Positions 8,378-17,273 of a stretch of 43,818 nucleotides of DNA are shown one piece after another. The stretch's first letter is position 1. The number at the start of each line of letters is the position of its first letter. The DNA is taken from positions 1 to 43,818 of IMG/VR virus record IMGVR_UViG_3300049847_000331; one strand, given 5' to 3'. The position numbers were made by a program, and so were the translations under genes. The notes beneath the pieces were generated by a model. The model saw only the letters and a program-made list of their open reading frames with translations, was not told the origin of the DNA and ran no database searches. Source of the stretch: a virus.

Positions 8378-9166
8378 ATGACTACTAAGTCCGCTTTTAA
8401 GTATATTAGTCTGCTAGAAAGTAAGATAGACTCTCCATATTCCTCTGCTTCTATAGTACGGTCTACTTCGGGCAATATTTTAAAAGTCACAGGTACTAAT
8501 TATACTGAATTTAAATTAGATAAACAATACGCGGGCAAGCATATACAAGTTGTACTACGCAATACTAGCTTAGAGTCAGGAAAATACTCTTTTGGTATTT
8601 CAAATAAGTTAACATTAAACTCGGCATTGGCCATTGGAGTAGTATCGGGGTTTGAAACCAAGGTACTGCTTATGCCTTGCCCGTTAAATTTTGATACACT
8701 ATCCTACTCTGCCTCTCCCTCAGTAGAGATAATTGGCTTACATGTAGTTACCGCGGATTTTGAAAAAGAATTAAAGCTGCTAACTCCAGAATCATTTGTT
8801 ATCTTAGATCTACTATCTCGTAATTATATATCTTCTACAAAAGAAATTACCCTTGGTTCCTCTTTTCTATTATCAGAGGGTAATTTCGCGTGTAAAACTG
8901 GGGCTCAATACAATAAAGATGCCAGACTATCACTGCAAATAACATCAAAAAAAGTTAATATATACATTGGAACCGATGCATTTTTAATAAATGGGGCTGC
9001 TACATTTTGTGTAGATATTCCAGCCCAGGAAATGGACATAGTAATAACTCCATATTCTCTTACCTCCATTGTTCCTTCCTTAATTTGGAATGAACAAAAA
9101 CACACAGGGTATGTACTACCTAACATTCCAATATGGACATTAGAAAATCATGCAGAAAGAAATTAG
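8378..9166 (+). CDS. Putative tail structural protein
   Basis: This 262-residue protein is not recognised. It is almost entirely beta-strand in character, with alternating hydrophobic and polar residues, few charged helices and no signal peptide. It starts one base after the adaptor stop, behind AGGA. Its end overlaps the next gene by 17 bases, so adaptor, this gene and the next form one translation unit. It is probably a virion protein of the short tail. Confidence 0.6.
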   Translation: MTTKSAFKYISLLESKIDSPYSSASIVRSTSGNILKVTGTNYTEFKLDKQYAGKHIQVVLRNTSLESGKYSFGISNKLTLNSALAIGVVSGFETKVLLMPCPLNFDTLSYSASPSVEIIGLHVVTADFEKELKLLTPESFVILDLLSRNYISSTKEITLGSSFLLSEGNFACKTGAQYNKDARLSLQITSKKVNIYIGTDAFLINGAATFCVDIPAQEMDIVITPYSLTSIVPSLIWNEQKHTGYVLPNIPIWTLENHAERN

Positions 9167-10748
9167 ACTCAATTTAACTGCCGCATATATTCCATTATGT
9201 GTGTCTTTTTCTGGTCAACAAACAGTAGTACGCAATGTAGAAGATACTAATTATGTAATAACTAATGCATACTCCGGAGAAGGAGCAGATAAAGATCTTG
9301 GGATACCAATGGTAATATATGGAGAAAACATATTGCCTACTATTCAGGGAATGCAATCAATCTCATATAAGCAGCAAACCCAGCCATTAGGAAATGGACA
9401 GATATCTAATTTCAATGAGGCCATAATTCTTAGAGATAAGAACGAGTCTCGTACCCTTTTCTGTCCGGCCAACGGAACTAATTATATTTTAAATAATGGT
9501 GCATGGCTATCTTTTCCATTTCCTTTGAAAAACTCAGGAATGGTAACACATGCATATTCAAACCAGCGGACATTTATATTTTATGCCAATACCGGGGCGT
9601 ATGAATATACCATAAATGGATTCTCTAGGGTAACACTCGCTGGCCTGGAAGTGGCAAATATAAGTGGAATAACTAATGCGAATAACTATCTAATCGCATG
9701 GGACTCCAAACGCATTTATTATTCTTCTGCAATTAATCCAACTGACTTTATTCCTTCTCTTTCTTCTGGAGCAGGGTCTGAATTTGTGACTAAAGTTAGG
9801 GGCGCTATTGTTTGTTGTTTACCAACAGCAGATGGATTTATAATATATACAACCGCTAATGCAGTTCTGGCCACGTATACGGACAATATTCGGTATCCTT
9901 GGAGATATAAAGAAATTGAAGGGTCTGCTGGAATAAATAAACCTGAACACGTTTCCTATGATGCTAACTATAGTGGACATTTTGTATGGACAGAATCTGG
10001 GCTAATGATGTATTCGCAAGGAAAAGCATCAATTATATTCCCTGAAATAACAGATTTTATTTCAAATAAGTTAGTAGAAGAATACATAGGAGAAACTGGA
10101 AAGCAAAATCACGTAAATGAAGCCGCTGTATTTTCTTCTGAAACTCAGGATTTTCATTCTCGTCCATACGGGGATAATGGAATTGTTGAATATCATCTAT
10201 TAAATCAAGCCCATGTCAAGTTAACTTTTGTAGGCTCTAGGTATTTTGCTTTCTCCTATGGCTACAGAAATAAACACTATGATTGGGTAATAGTATACGA
10301 TTTTGGCCTACGGAGATTTGGTAAATTAAAAATACACCATAGTGACTGCTTCCATTCTGTGCCAACCCCAGGGTCAGAACTAGTTCCAAAAGAAATATTT
10401 GGGTTTTTGCAGCCAAATGGAGCTGTAGTATTAGTTGATTTTTCTGACATGGCAACAGATGGAGGAGTTCTGCTACTTGGTAGAATCCAGCATACTAGGG
10501 GAAAACTATTAGAAGTACAAGAGACTGAGTTATCTTCTTCCCGTCCTTCTGATATTACATTGCATATTCTTCCTTCCAATGATGGAAAGAATTTTCTACC
10601 TGCTGTGCTTCCGCAAGAAGCAATCAAAGAAAGAAACTATAGTAGGTGGCACTCCCGTGTCACAGTTAAAAACTGCGTTCTTGCAATTAAGGGAACATTC
10701 AATCTAGTTGACACACTACTAAAAGTAGTAGTAAAAGGAGTAAAATAA
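9150..10748 (+). CDS. Putative tail tube/hub protein (tubular B/nozzle-like)
   Basis: This 532-residue protein is beta-rich with repeated hydrophobic strands separated by Gly/Asn turns, for example about 145-255 and 320-400, reminiscent of beta-propeller nozzle proteins of short-tailed phages. It follows the adaptor, as T7 gp12 follows gp11, and is of a size expected for a nozzle. The role is inferred from layout, since no diagnostic motif is visible. It overlaps the previous gene by 17 bases and its stop overlaps the next start (TAATG). Confidence 0.55.
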   Translation: MQKEIRLNLTAAYIPLCVSFSGQQTVVRNVEDTNYVITNAYSGEGADKDLGIPMVIYGENILPTIQGMQSISYKQQTQPLGNGQISNFNEAIILRDKNESRTLFCPANGTNYILNNGAWLSFPFPLKNSGMVTHAYSNQRTFIFYANTGAYEYTINGFSRVTLAGLEVANISGITNANNYLIAWDSKRIYYSSAINPTDFIPSLSSGAGSEFVTKVRGAIVCCLPTADGFIIYTTANAVLATYTDNIRYPWRYKEIEGSAGINKPEHVSYDANYSGHFVWTESGLMMYSQGKASIIFPEITDFISNKLVEEYIGETGKQNHVNEAAVFSSETQDFHSRPYGDNGIVEYHLLNQAHVKLTFVGSRYFAFSYGYRNKHYDWVIVYDFGLRRFGKLKIHHSDCFHSVPTPGSELVPKEIFGFLQPNGAVVLVDFSDMATDGGVLLLGRIQHTRGKLLEVQETELSSSRPSDITLHILPSNDGKNFLPAVLPQEAIKERNYSRWHSRVTVKNCVLAIKGTFNLVDTLLKVVVKGVK

Positions 10749-11293
10749 TGAGAAATTATTCATTTAGGTACTATTCTCCCTATGCTATTAGGGGAGCGCA
10801 CGGAGAAGTTATTCCAATTCCTGAAGTGCAATCTGCTCTCGATGACTTAGCTGATTTTATCAGTATATCTGGTGATGGAATTCCTACACACGAAGGAACT
10901 GAGATAAATTCCAATGTATACTCAAATAATGTAATACAAACTGCTCGGGCCCAGGAACCAATATTTACTGGGGCTGCATTAAATGTATATTATAGAAATG
11001 GAGTAGTAAATGCTAGGTTAGCTATTAATAGTGATCCAGCGCGATATTGTAATGCCATTAGTTTTTCTGATTCAGCAGAGGGAGAACCTGTAAAAATAAA
11101 AACAGGCACTGTGTATACACCATTTGGTCTGCATCCTGTAGTTAGTAATGGAATTATTTGGCTATCTTCTACGCCTGGTTCCTTTACTAGCAACACTGGA
11201 AGTGCACTGGGTGCCATTGTTCAGCCCTGTGGATATTCCTTATCTAATAATTCCATATATTTTCAGTATAATAACCCTACCCTAACATCATGA
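10748..11293 (+). CDS. Virion protein with DUF2190-like C-terminus
   Basis: This 181-residue protein is coupled to the preceding gene (TAATG) and has an AAGGAG site. Its last 50 residues, IIWLSSTPGSFTSNTG and then GAIVQPCGYSLSNNSIYFQ, resemble the strand pattern (LS..PG..T..........VQ..GY..S...I.F) found at the C-terminus of DUF2190-type and related phage surface proteins. That suggests a small beta-barrel structural or decoration protein. The N-terminal 45 residues are unlike anything I recognise. It probably belongs to the tail or fibre base. Confidence 0.6.
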   Translation: MRNYSFRYYSPYAIRGAHGEVIPIPEVQSALDDLADFISISGDGIPTHEGTEINSNVYSNNVIQTARAQEPIFTGAALNVYYRNGVVNARLAINSDPARYCNAISFSDSAEGEPVKIKTGTVYTPFGLHPVVSNGIIWLSSTPGSFTSNTGSALGAIVQPCGYSLSNNSIYFQYNNPTLTS

Positions 11294-12648
11294 GCACTCC
11301 TATTGTTTGGAATATATCTCCTTCGGTTCCAACTCCAGGGAGTACAATTAAAATAAATTTTACATCTTTACCCCCAAGTATTGAGTTCTATATTAATATT
11401 GTTCTACCATCTGGGGGAATATATAAATTACTTGTAACTGGAATGATTGATGGCACAGCAACGGAGTATGTTGTATTAGATTCAGGAATAGGTATATATG
11501 TATTAACTCCTCAAATACCGGGAGAACTGTTGCCTACATTAAATGTAACAGTGCAGGCTGCAGATACTATTGTTCCGTCAATTATTTCTAATATAAAAAT
11601 AACTGGAGAGCCAGTACTTTTGGTGGGAACAGAAATAAATTTACAAATTTCAGGTCTACGGCCAGCTGTACTAACCAACATAACATATACTACTTCGGAC
11701 AATACATCAACAATTGATTCTATTATTTCTGGAATTGATGGAACTATTACCGTAGCGCGTAGTCTTTTTATTCCTGATCGCTATACAATCCTAGCTTCTG
11801 ACGGATATGGAACTTCCCAACCATTCTATTTGGATATAGTAGAATCAATTAATATTCCAGGAGTCATTATTGGAGGTGAATTATCCTGTGACAATTCTCT
11901 AGTATTAACTTCTGTTTTTGATAGACAGGAATATCGACCTGGGTCTTCTGGTGTTTTATCCGTTTCTATTTGTAGTAGAGGGTTAGCTCCATCTAATATA
12001 GTTGTAAATCCGCCTCTGTTGCCTACGAATATTACATTTACTGTTCCTCCCCTTATTGGAGCTATTGTTCTCCCAGTAGCTAATGGAACTACTAATACTT
12101 GCGTAGAGTTTGCATTTCCATTTACAGTATCTATAGCTGGGAATATGGTAGTGGATTATTCTGGAACATATAGGTGTGATGGAGACGAGTATAAAATAAA
12201 TGCCAGTTCCGCTTTAGCTCTAGCCACAGCTGGGATAGATATTGTATGTTCGGCTGGGGTTTTTGCTCTGGCTTCTATTTTCCCTATTGGTTTCGAGTCT
12301 GAACAATGGGGAAGTCTACAAGTTAATATAGTTAATACAGGAACACAGATAATTACTGGCATAAACTTATCTCCAGTTGCGCTTCCTGGCCCTCTTTCTA
12401 CATCAGACGTAGTAAGAATAACAGATATAACCTTGTTGCCTGGCGCAAGAGGAGACTTTAATTTCACAATTAGAGGCAGAGGAAATATAATAATTCCAGG
12501 AAATCCCCCTCCTGCTAATATAACAAGTACTATTATGATTCCTGCGGGCTCAATTACTGGAATATGTGGTGGAAATACTATACAAATAAATGAAGAGAAT
12601 TTATTTGCCACCTACACTATTCTACCCCGCCCTGCTGCTATTTCATGA
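11290..12648 (+). CDS. Multi-domain Ig-like virion protein
   Basis: This 452-residue protein begins by ATGA overlap with the previous stop. It is built from strand-rich segments separated by Pro/Gly linkers. Two Ig-like repeats (about 8-95 and 98-187) each start with a P-G-x-x-I or G-x-x-I motif. A Cys-containing part (about 195-450) resembles CARDB/DUF11-like sandwich domains (EYRPGSSGVLSVSICSRGL and NIVNTGTQIITGINLSPVAL). Such stalks usually display or extend surface attachment domains. It ends 94 bp before the fibre-like array. Domain names are pattern-based. Confidence 0.65.
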   Translation: MSTPIVWNISPSVPTPGSTIKINFTSLPPSIEFYINIVLPSGGIYKLLVTGMIDGTATEYVVLDSGIGIYVLTPQIPGELLPTLNVTVQAADTIVPSIISNIKITGEPVLLVGTEINLQISGLRPAVLTNITYTTSDNTSTIDSIISGIDGTITVARSLFIPDRYTILASDGYGTSQPFYLDIVESINIPGVIIGGELSCDNSLVLTSVFDRQEYRPGSSGVLSVSICSRGLAPSNIVVNPPLLPTNITFTVPPLIGAIVLPVANGTTNTCVEFAFPFTVSIAGNMVVDYSGTYRCDGDEYKINASSALALATAGIDIVCSAGVFALASIFPIGFESEQWGSLQVNIVNTGTQIITGINLSPVALPGPLSTSDVVRITDITLLPGARGDFNFTIRGRGNIIIPGNPPPANITSTIMIPAGSITGICGGNTIQINEENLFATYTILPRPAAIS

Positions 12649-12665
12649 TAGGTAGATGTATATCT

Positions 12666-12689
12666 ATTATGGGACTTTTTACCCATAAT
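12666..12689 (+). other. Hairpin in the gap before the fibre-like array
   Basis: ATTATGGG (12666-12673) and CCCATAAT (12682-12689) form a perfect 8-bp stem around an 8-base T-rich loop, in the 94-bp gap after the Ig-like protein. No T run follows the stem, so I do not call it a terminator. It may be an mRNA processing or stability element. Confidence 0.55.
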
Positions 12690-12742
12690 GGTATGCACTT
12701 TAGACTGTAGCTTACTTAGTTATTATTTGACGAGAGATTTAT

Positions 12743-13567
12743 ATGGGAATAAATAATATGTGGATTAGAAATAATTCTAAGTCAAAGGGAGTTCCTTTTG
12801 ACCGCTTTATTGTTCCTACTGTTAGAGTTAATGGACACACAATAGATATGCCACTTGGGGAAAAATTCGATTGTGCTGTAATTCCTGATTGTACTATTCC
12901 ATATTCGCCTCCATCGCTAATAATACTTGATGTTCCTTTACATTTTCCACCGTATGAAGGAGTTCCAATTCCTTCCATTGGCGGAATTCTAGCAAGAGCT
13001 GATAACTTTACTCCCGAGGCACTTTCCCTTGGAGTTCTAATTAGAGCAAAACTAGACACAGTAAGTAATAACCTTATTAATGTAGGAGAAATAACTATAT
13101 TCCAAAATGGCGAATTTGTTATTCCAATTGACTTTAGTAAGGCAGGGGAAGAAATATCTTATTTAGTTCCATTTCCTGATTCAGCAATTAGTATTGCTAC
13201 TATCGATAATCTAATTATTTCTCCCTTATTCTCGGTAATAATTGATCCTCTGCCTGTACATACACAGTTTCAATTATCTTGTACTACTAGCGCAGCTCCT
13301 GATTTTTGGATTAACTTATTTGTGTTTTCCCGGGCTCCAAGTGGAATTTACGCTATACTAGACGGAGATGATAATCTAGTAGATTTTGGTGCCAATATTC
13401 TACCTAATCCGTATTTACACGAAAAGGGAGGCCCCGATTATGGATTTGGAACAGGCACAGCATTTTATGCTACTGTTCCTCCTAGTTCTAAAATACCGGG
13501 AACTATATGGAAAGTAACACATGACAATGATGTTATACACACTGCCGTAGTTCCCAATTGTACATAA
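12743..13567 (+). CDS. Fibre-like virion protein A, shared N-terminal anchor module
   Basis: This 274-residue protein is the first of four genes that share an N-terminal segment of about 40 residues. Here it has Gly16, Pro18, FIVPTVRVNGH (22-32), a Gly39, and an IPD ending near 47-49. The rest is beta-rich and unlike the other three. A constant N-terminus with a variable C-terminus is typical of fibres or decoration proteins that dock to a common virion site. AGAG lies before the ATG. The body (about 70-270) shows no known catalytic motif. Confidence 0.7.
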   Translation: MGINNMWIRNNSKSKGVPFDRFIVPTVRVNGHTIDMPLGEKFDCAVIPDCTIPYSPPSLIILDVPLHFPPYEGVPIPSIGGILARADNFTPEALSLGVLIRAKLDTVSNNLINVGEITIFQNGEFVIPIDFSKAGEEISYLVPFPDSAISIATIDNLIISPLFSVIIDPLPVHTQFQLSCTTSAAPDFWINLFVFSRAPSGIYAILDGDDNLVDFGANILPNPYLHEKGGPDYGFGTGTAFYATVPPSSKIPGTIWKVTHDNDVIHTAVVPNCT

Positions 13568-13590
13568 ATTTATATTTATAGGATACTATA

Positions 13591-14199
13591 ATGTCTTCCC
13601 TATCTAATTTTTTCCATAGTACACATGCCACGCCTGGTATTCCTATGCAGCAGTTTGTAACTCCGCTAGTTCGTGTTAACGGGCACGAACAAGAAATGAA
13701 GCATGGAATGAAAATAGATCCAAATTTCATTCCGAATACTAATACTCCTGCCCCTACAAATTCAATAGTGGCTCCCAAAATGCATTGGGTAGTTCAGGAC
13801 GGTGATGTTGCGGAAGAAGGAATGCTAGTAGAAATATTTCCTACAACTGGCGTAATTCCCCTGCATTTTAAGATAGTAGATGTACCTGCTGGCGCAATAG
13901 CTACTTATCAAACCATCATAAATAGAACACTTTCATACTCTGGAGGGGAATGGAGTTTTGATGTAAGTGACGCGGCTATCTTAAATAGTGTAAATTTTGG
14001 ACCAAATGAATGGCTACTTGCTCTTAGTACTCCACAAGATGTAAATAGTAATTATGTACTTAATGCTGCAGTTACTATTTATTTACTAGTAAATGGAGTT
14101 CGCGCAGGGTATATTCGAGTTTCTCCCTCTTACATAACGGAAGATGGAACAATTCGTGCACTCTACAATTTTGCACCCTTTGTTTTTCTACCCGCATAA
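13591..14199 (+). CDS. Fibre-like virion protein B, shared N-terminal anchor module
   Basis: This 202-residue protein has the same N-terminal module as its neighbours, aligned without a gap to protein A: Gly16, Pro18, FVTPLVRVNGHEQEM (22-36), HGMKI (38-42) and FIP (46-48). After a Pro/Thr linker, residues 60-202 form a single beta-rich domain. AGGA lies before the ATG. The role is inferred as a virion surface or receptor-related protein from the shared module and its place among tail genes. Confidence 0.7.
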   Translation: MSSLSNFFHSTHATPGIPMQQFVTPLVRVNGHEQEMKHGMKIDPNFIPNTNTPAPTNSIVAPKMHWVVQDGDVAEEGMLVEIFPTTGVIPLHFKIVDVPAGAIATYQTIINRTLSYSGGEWSFDVSDAAILNSVNFGPNEWLLALSTPQDVNSNYVLNAAVTIYLLVNGVRAGYIRVSPSYITEDGTIRALYNFAPFVFLPA

Positions 14200-14253
14200 A
14201 ACAGTTTAGTTTTTAGTTAGTTTATTTTATTAATTTTATTTTAAGGATTTATT

Positions 14254-14613
14254 ATGTCAATCAAACCCAACTGGACAGTTACTCGCAACGTTGTTCCTGG
14301 AGTTCCAGAAGAACGCTATGTTGTACCTATAGTCCGTGTGAATGGAATGGAAACTGAAATGGGCCATGGAATGAAAATTCCTCACCAATTTCTTCCTGAC
14401 CAACTAGCTGGTGGACTGTCTCCAGCACAAGCAGTACAAGCTGTAGTTGATTCTTTGGATACTTCTGCTACTCCACCCGCAGTACTAGATAATCCACAAA
14501 TTCCCACTGTACATACTGGAACCAATACTATGTATATGGGAAAGCCAGATGTATTTATTGAAATAACTACACCAGCTGGAATTTTCAAAGTCCCAGGTTA
14601 CGCTGTAGTTTAA
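14254..14613 (+). CDS. Fibre-like virion protein C (short), shared N-terminal anchor module
   Basis: This 119-residue protein has the shared module at residues 16-48 (Gly16, Pro18, RYVVPIVRVNGMETEM, HGMKI, FLP), with Met in place of the His seen in the other three. Only about 70 residues follow, including a short strand region (TPAGIFKVPGYAVV) at the end. It is either a minimal member or a remnant that lost its distal domain; no frameshift is visible within it. A strong AAGGA site is present, which favours it being expressed. Confidence 0.7.
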   Translation: MSIKPNWTVTRNVVPGVPEERYVVPIVRVNGMETEMGHGMKIPHQFLPDQLAGGLSPAQAVQAVVDSLDTSATPPAVLDNPQIPTVHTGTNTMYMGKPDVFIEITTPAGIFKVPGYAVV

Positions 14614-14654
14614 ATCTTTAAACCCCAATCTAAATTTAAATATTGGAGAATATC

Positions 14655-14930
14655 ATGGATAGTAATTCAGATCATTCTGGTTGGGGAGCCCTAAAAGAAT
14701 TAGCAAAGAAACCGAAAGAGAATGAAGCAATGATAATCAAAGTATTATTGGCAGCATTAACAGCTTCAGCAGGAGCAGGAGCTAGCATGCTTCTTTCTCA
14801 TGATAGGGAAATAGCTGTTATCTCTGCACAAAAGCAAGAAGATAAAGAAAAATATAATAGGATTTTATCTAAGCTGGATATGCTAGATATAACCGTTAAG
14901 GAGCTGTCCATTCGCATGGGCGTGAAATAA
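14655..14930 (+). CDS. Small membrane protein with coiled coil, inside the fibre array
   Basis: This 91-residue protein starts at the ATG at 14655, with GGAG just upstream; an in-frame TTG at 14643 is unlikely. One hydrophobic segment (about 26-47, MIIKVLLAALTASAGAGASM) follows a charged N-terminus. The C-terminus (50-88) is a charged helical coiled coil. This could be an inner-membrane spanin, a holin accessory or a pinholin, but no partner outer-membrane lipoprotein is visible. Its place between fibre-like genes C and D is odd for a lysis gene. Confidence 0.65.
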   Translation: MDSNSDHSGWGALKELAKKPKENEAMIIKVLLAALTASAGAGASMLLSHDREIAVISAQKQEDKEKYNRILSKLDMLDITVKELSIRMGVK

Positions 14931-14934
14931 TATC

Positions 14935-16167
14935 ATGACTACACCTTCTCGTTTTTTGGATTCTAGTAAATTTAATGGGCTACCGGAAGGCCGATATGTA
15001 GTTCCTGTTGTCCGTGTAAATGGACATGAAACTGATATCGGGCAAGGACAAGTAATTCCAGCAGAATTCCTAGAGCCACATCAATTAACTTTCGACCAAG
15101 CCACTGGTATATTAACTATTGGTGGGCGCTCTATTGATCTGGGAGAACAAGATCGTTTTTACATAGACTGTAAAAGCGCCCCTATTTTGAATATGACCAA
15201 TTTGGTAACATGTTCAAACCTAACTGAAATAATAGATGCATCCACTGACCCAGAAATAGATTCTGGATTAAAATTGCAAACTCCAGGAAATATGTTCTCT
15301 GGTATAAAAATAAGACTACATTCAACTGCTAATACACCAAGTGGTTTACGGTTAAGTGCAGAAGGAATAGCAATTGCCTCTCTGGATGTATTTAATTTAC
15401 TTAAGCAATATCTGGATATAGAATACACTACTCCTACCAGTGTAGCTACTATAATAAATTCTATCGTTCCTGCTATAGTAACCAATCAGCTGGAGACTAA
15501 ATTAACGGCAGGAACTAATATACAAATAACATTAGCTCCTGGAGGGGAAATAGTTATATCGTCAACTGCTCCAGTAGGAACAGTAACGTCCGTAACCCTT
15601 ACAGCAGCTCCAAGTACGCCAGATCTTATACCTGGGACTTTTACTTCATTCCAGAGTAAGCAAATCAATTTAGTTGCTTTTGTTAATGGAGTACAGGGAA
15701 CTTTACCAATATTAGAAATGAATAGTATTTTCAAGGATAATGCTATTCTTTACTCTCTAATGGGGCTGCCTATGTTCTATAGGAACTTAGCTCCAAATAC
15801 ACTTCCTGGCCCGGGGACTATTGTATTTTTAGGACAACCAGATAGTATATATAGATTTGGTAGTGGAAATACAGCGGGCCCATTTACTCCTGATGCAACC
15901 TACGGTACTATAGTTACTAGCGCAGGAGCTGTAGATGATTATACTGGGCCATTTACAATAGGAAGAAGTCTTCTTGCTGTAACAGCACTAGAATATCCAA
16001 TTCTATTCTCTGCATTAATTTCTCCTGCTGGAGTTGCAGTATATCGTAACGGAATTCTAGTTAAAATAGCTAGACTAGTTGTGCTTAATGAAGAAGGATT
16101 AACATTGAACTATGTTAATGTTCCACTAGCTAGACTCGTTGGTGGCGTAACCATCCCAACAGTATAG
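14935..16167 (+). CDS. Fibre-like virion protein D (longest), shared N-terminal anchor module
   Basis: This 410-residue protein carries the module shifted by one residue: Gly15, Pro17, RYVVPVVRVNGHETDI (20-35) and GQGQVIPAEFLEP (37-49). It continues with a strand region (51-140), a helical stretch (about 145-185), and GTNIQITLAPGGEIVISSTA (194-213), a repeat seen in phage tail fibres, then a beta-rich C-terminus. It is the best candidate in this array for a tail fibre or spike. No ribosome binding site is obvious; it starts 4 bases after the previous stop and may be coupled. Confidence 0.7.
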   Translation: MTTPSRFLDSSKFNGLPEGRYVVPVVRVNGHETDIGQGQVIPAEFLEPHQLTFDQATGILTIGGRSIDLGEQDRFYIDCKSAPILNMTNLVTCSNLTEIIDASTDPEIDSGLKLQTPGNMFSGIKIRLHSTANTPSGLRLSAEGIAIASLDVFNLLKQYLDIEYTTPTSVATIINSIVPAIVTNQLETKLTAGTNIQITLAPGGEIVISSTAPVGTVTSVTLTAAPSTPDLIPGTFTSFQSKQINLVAFVNGVQGTLPILEMNSIFKDNAILYSLMGLPMFYRNLAPNTLPGPGTIVFLGQPDSIYRFGSGNTAGPFTPDATYGTIVTSAGAVDDYTGPFTIGRSLLAVTALEYPILFSALISPAGVAVYRNGILVKIARLVVLNEEGLTLNYVNVPLARLVGGVTIPTV

Positions 16168-16213
16168 TAATATATCTAGTCAAGATTATCAATTTTAATA
16201 GAAAGAAACTATC

Positions 16214-16876
16214 ATGGCTCTCTTAGCAATTACCGAACTAGTTAAGTATAATGCTGCTAGTTCAAAACATTTACCATTTATTGGTGCAGATTTAATTCCA
16301 GGGGCTGCCCTGCAATTATCTGTTACTGCAAACAATGGACTGTCCGTAAATGGAACTGGCCTCTTTGCGGCCAAAGCTGCATCTGCAACATATAATGGAG
16401 TAACTAACGTACTCACCATTACTAACTCAGATGCATCTACTGTCACTGTTAACTTAGGTGTTCTGGCAGCAGACAAGTTTCTGACTTCTACATCATATAA
16501 TGCAGTGACAAAAGAGATTACTCTGACAATGTCGGATGCGTCTACTTTTGTTATTCCACTAGCAGACCTGATTCCAGTAGTTACTGCAAGTTCTACCTCC
16601 ATTACCGTTTCCGGTAATGGACAAACAGGAACTCCAATTACTGCAGCTGCAATTATATCTCCAAACCCAGGAAATGGACTTAGTATACTGGCAAACGGAT
16701 TATTTGTAGCAACTACTACACCGGCATTAGCAGGTACGCCGCCCGCTACAGTAAATGATGGTAGTATTTCTACTGTAATATTTGGAACAAATACTGCAAC
16801 ATTGGGCAATCCAGTAGCATGGGAAGCAATAACTATTTTGGGTGTACCATATAAGCGGCCACTGTACGCGGGTTAA
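16214..16876 (+). CDS. Fibre-like virion protein E, second anchor motif
   Basis: This 220-residue protein has N-terminal SKHLPFIGADLIPG (17-30), sharing K-H-x-P-x-x-G-A-D-x-I-P with the next gene. The rest is Thr/Ala/Ser-rich with tail-fibre type repeats (GNGLSILANGLF, NNGLSVNGTGLF) common in phage fibre shafts. AGAAAGAAA lies before the ATG. It may use a different docking site from proteins A to D. Assigned to tail fibre or decoration proteins by pattern. Confidence 0.65.
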   Translation: MALLAITELVKYNAASSKHLPFIGADLIPGAALQLSVTANNGLSVNGTGLFAAKAASATYNGVTNVLTITNSDASTVTVNLGVLAADKFLTSTSYNAVTKEITLTMSDASTFVIPLADLIPVVTASSTSITVSGNGQTGTPITAAAIISPNPGNGLSILANGLFVATTTPALAGTPPATVNDGSISTVIFGTNTATLGNPVAWEAITILGVPYKRPLYAG

Positions 16877-16910
16877 TCTTATATTAGTCTAACAAATAAG
16901 GAAATCAATA

Positions 16911-17273
16911 ATGGCCGCAGTAGCTCCAATTATTTTTAGTGTAGATAAGCACACGCCAATGACAGGGGCGGATACTATTCCTATTGCTAATGTGCCGTTG
17001 GAGCCCTTTCAATCTGGTACAGCAGCATTAACTTTGACGGCTTTAATGAATGTATTAATTCATACTGGAGCTGCTGTTACCTACACCTTACCTGCCGCCA
17101 ATGCAGCAGGAATTCCAGGAAAACAATTTACTATTGTAAATCATGGAAGTGGAACTATTACATTTTCTCTTCCTATTCGTACTGCAACAGCTACTACTAT
17201 AACAACACTATTAGTTGCTACTACGATGACTATAATATCAGATGGAACGCAATGGCGTAGGTTAGGCACTTAA
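16911..17273 (+). CDS. Fibre-like virion protein F, second anchor motif
   Basis: This 120-residue protein has DKHTPMTGADTIPI (12-25), matching the motif in the preceding gene. Residues 55-120 (TYTLPAAN..., GKQFTIVNHGSGTITF, and DGTQWRRLG at the end) match the small beta domain often found at the tips or shafts of phage fibres. AAGGA lies before the ATG. The stop abuts the next start directly, with no gap. It is probably a short accessory fibre. Confidence 0.65.
   Translation: MAAVAPIIFSVDKHTPMTGADTIPIANVPLEPFQSGTAALTLTALMNVLIHTGAAVTYTLPAANAAGIPGKQFTIVNHGSGTITFSLPIRTATATTITTLLVATTMTIISDGTQWRRLGT

Noticed and set aside
12156-12611. 151-codon minus-strand open frame
   Set aside because: It is antisense to the Ig-like protein and its hydrophobic product reflects the codons of the real gene.
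12727-12760. TTGACG before fibre-like gene A as a promoter
   Set aside because: A -10 at normal spacing would fall on or after the start codon and no good -10 is present there.
16195-16809. 204-codon minus-strand open frame
   Set aside because: It lies opposite the Thr/Ala/Val-rich fibre-like gene E, whose repeats keep the opposite strand open by chance; it has no ribosome binding site or neighbours on its strand.
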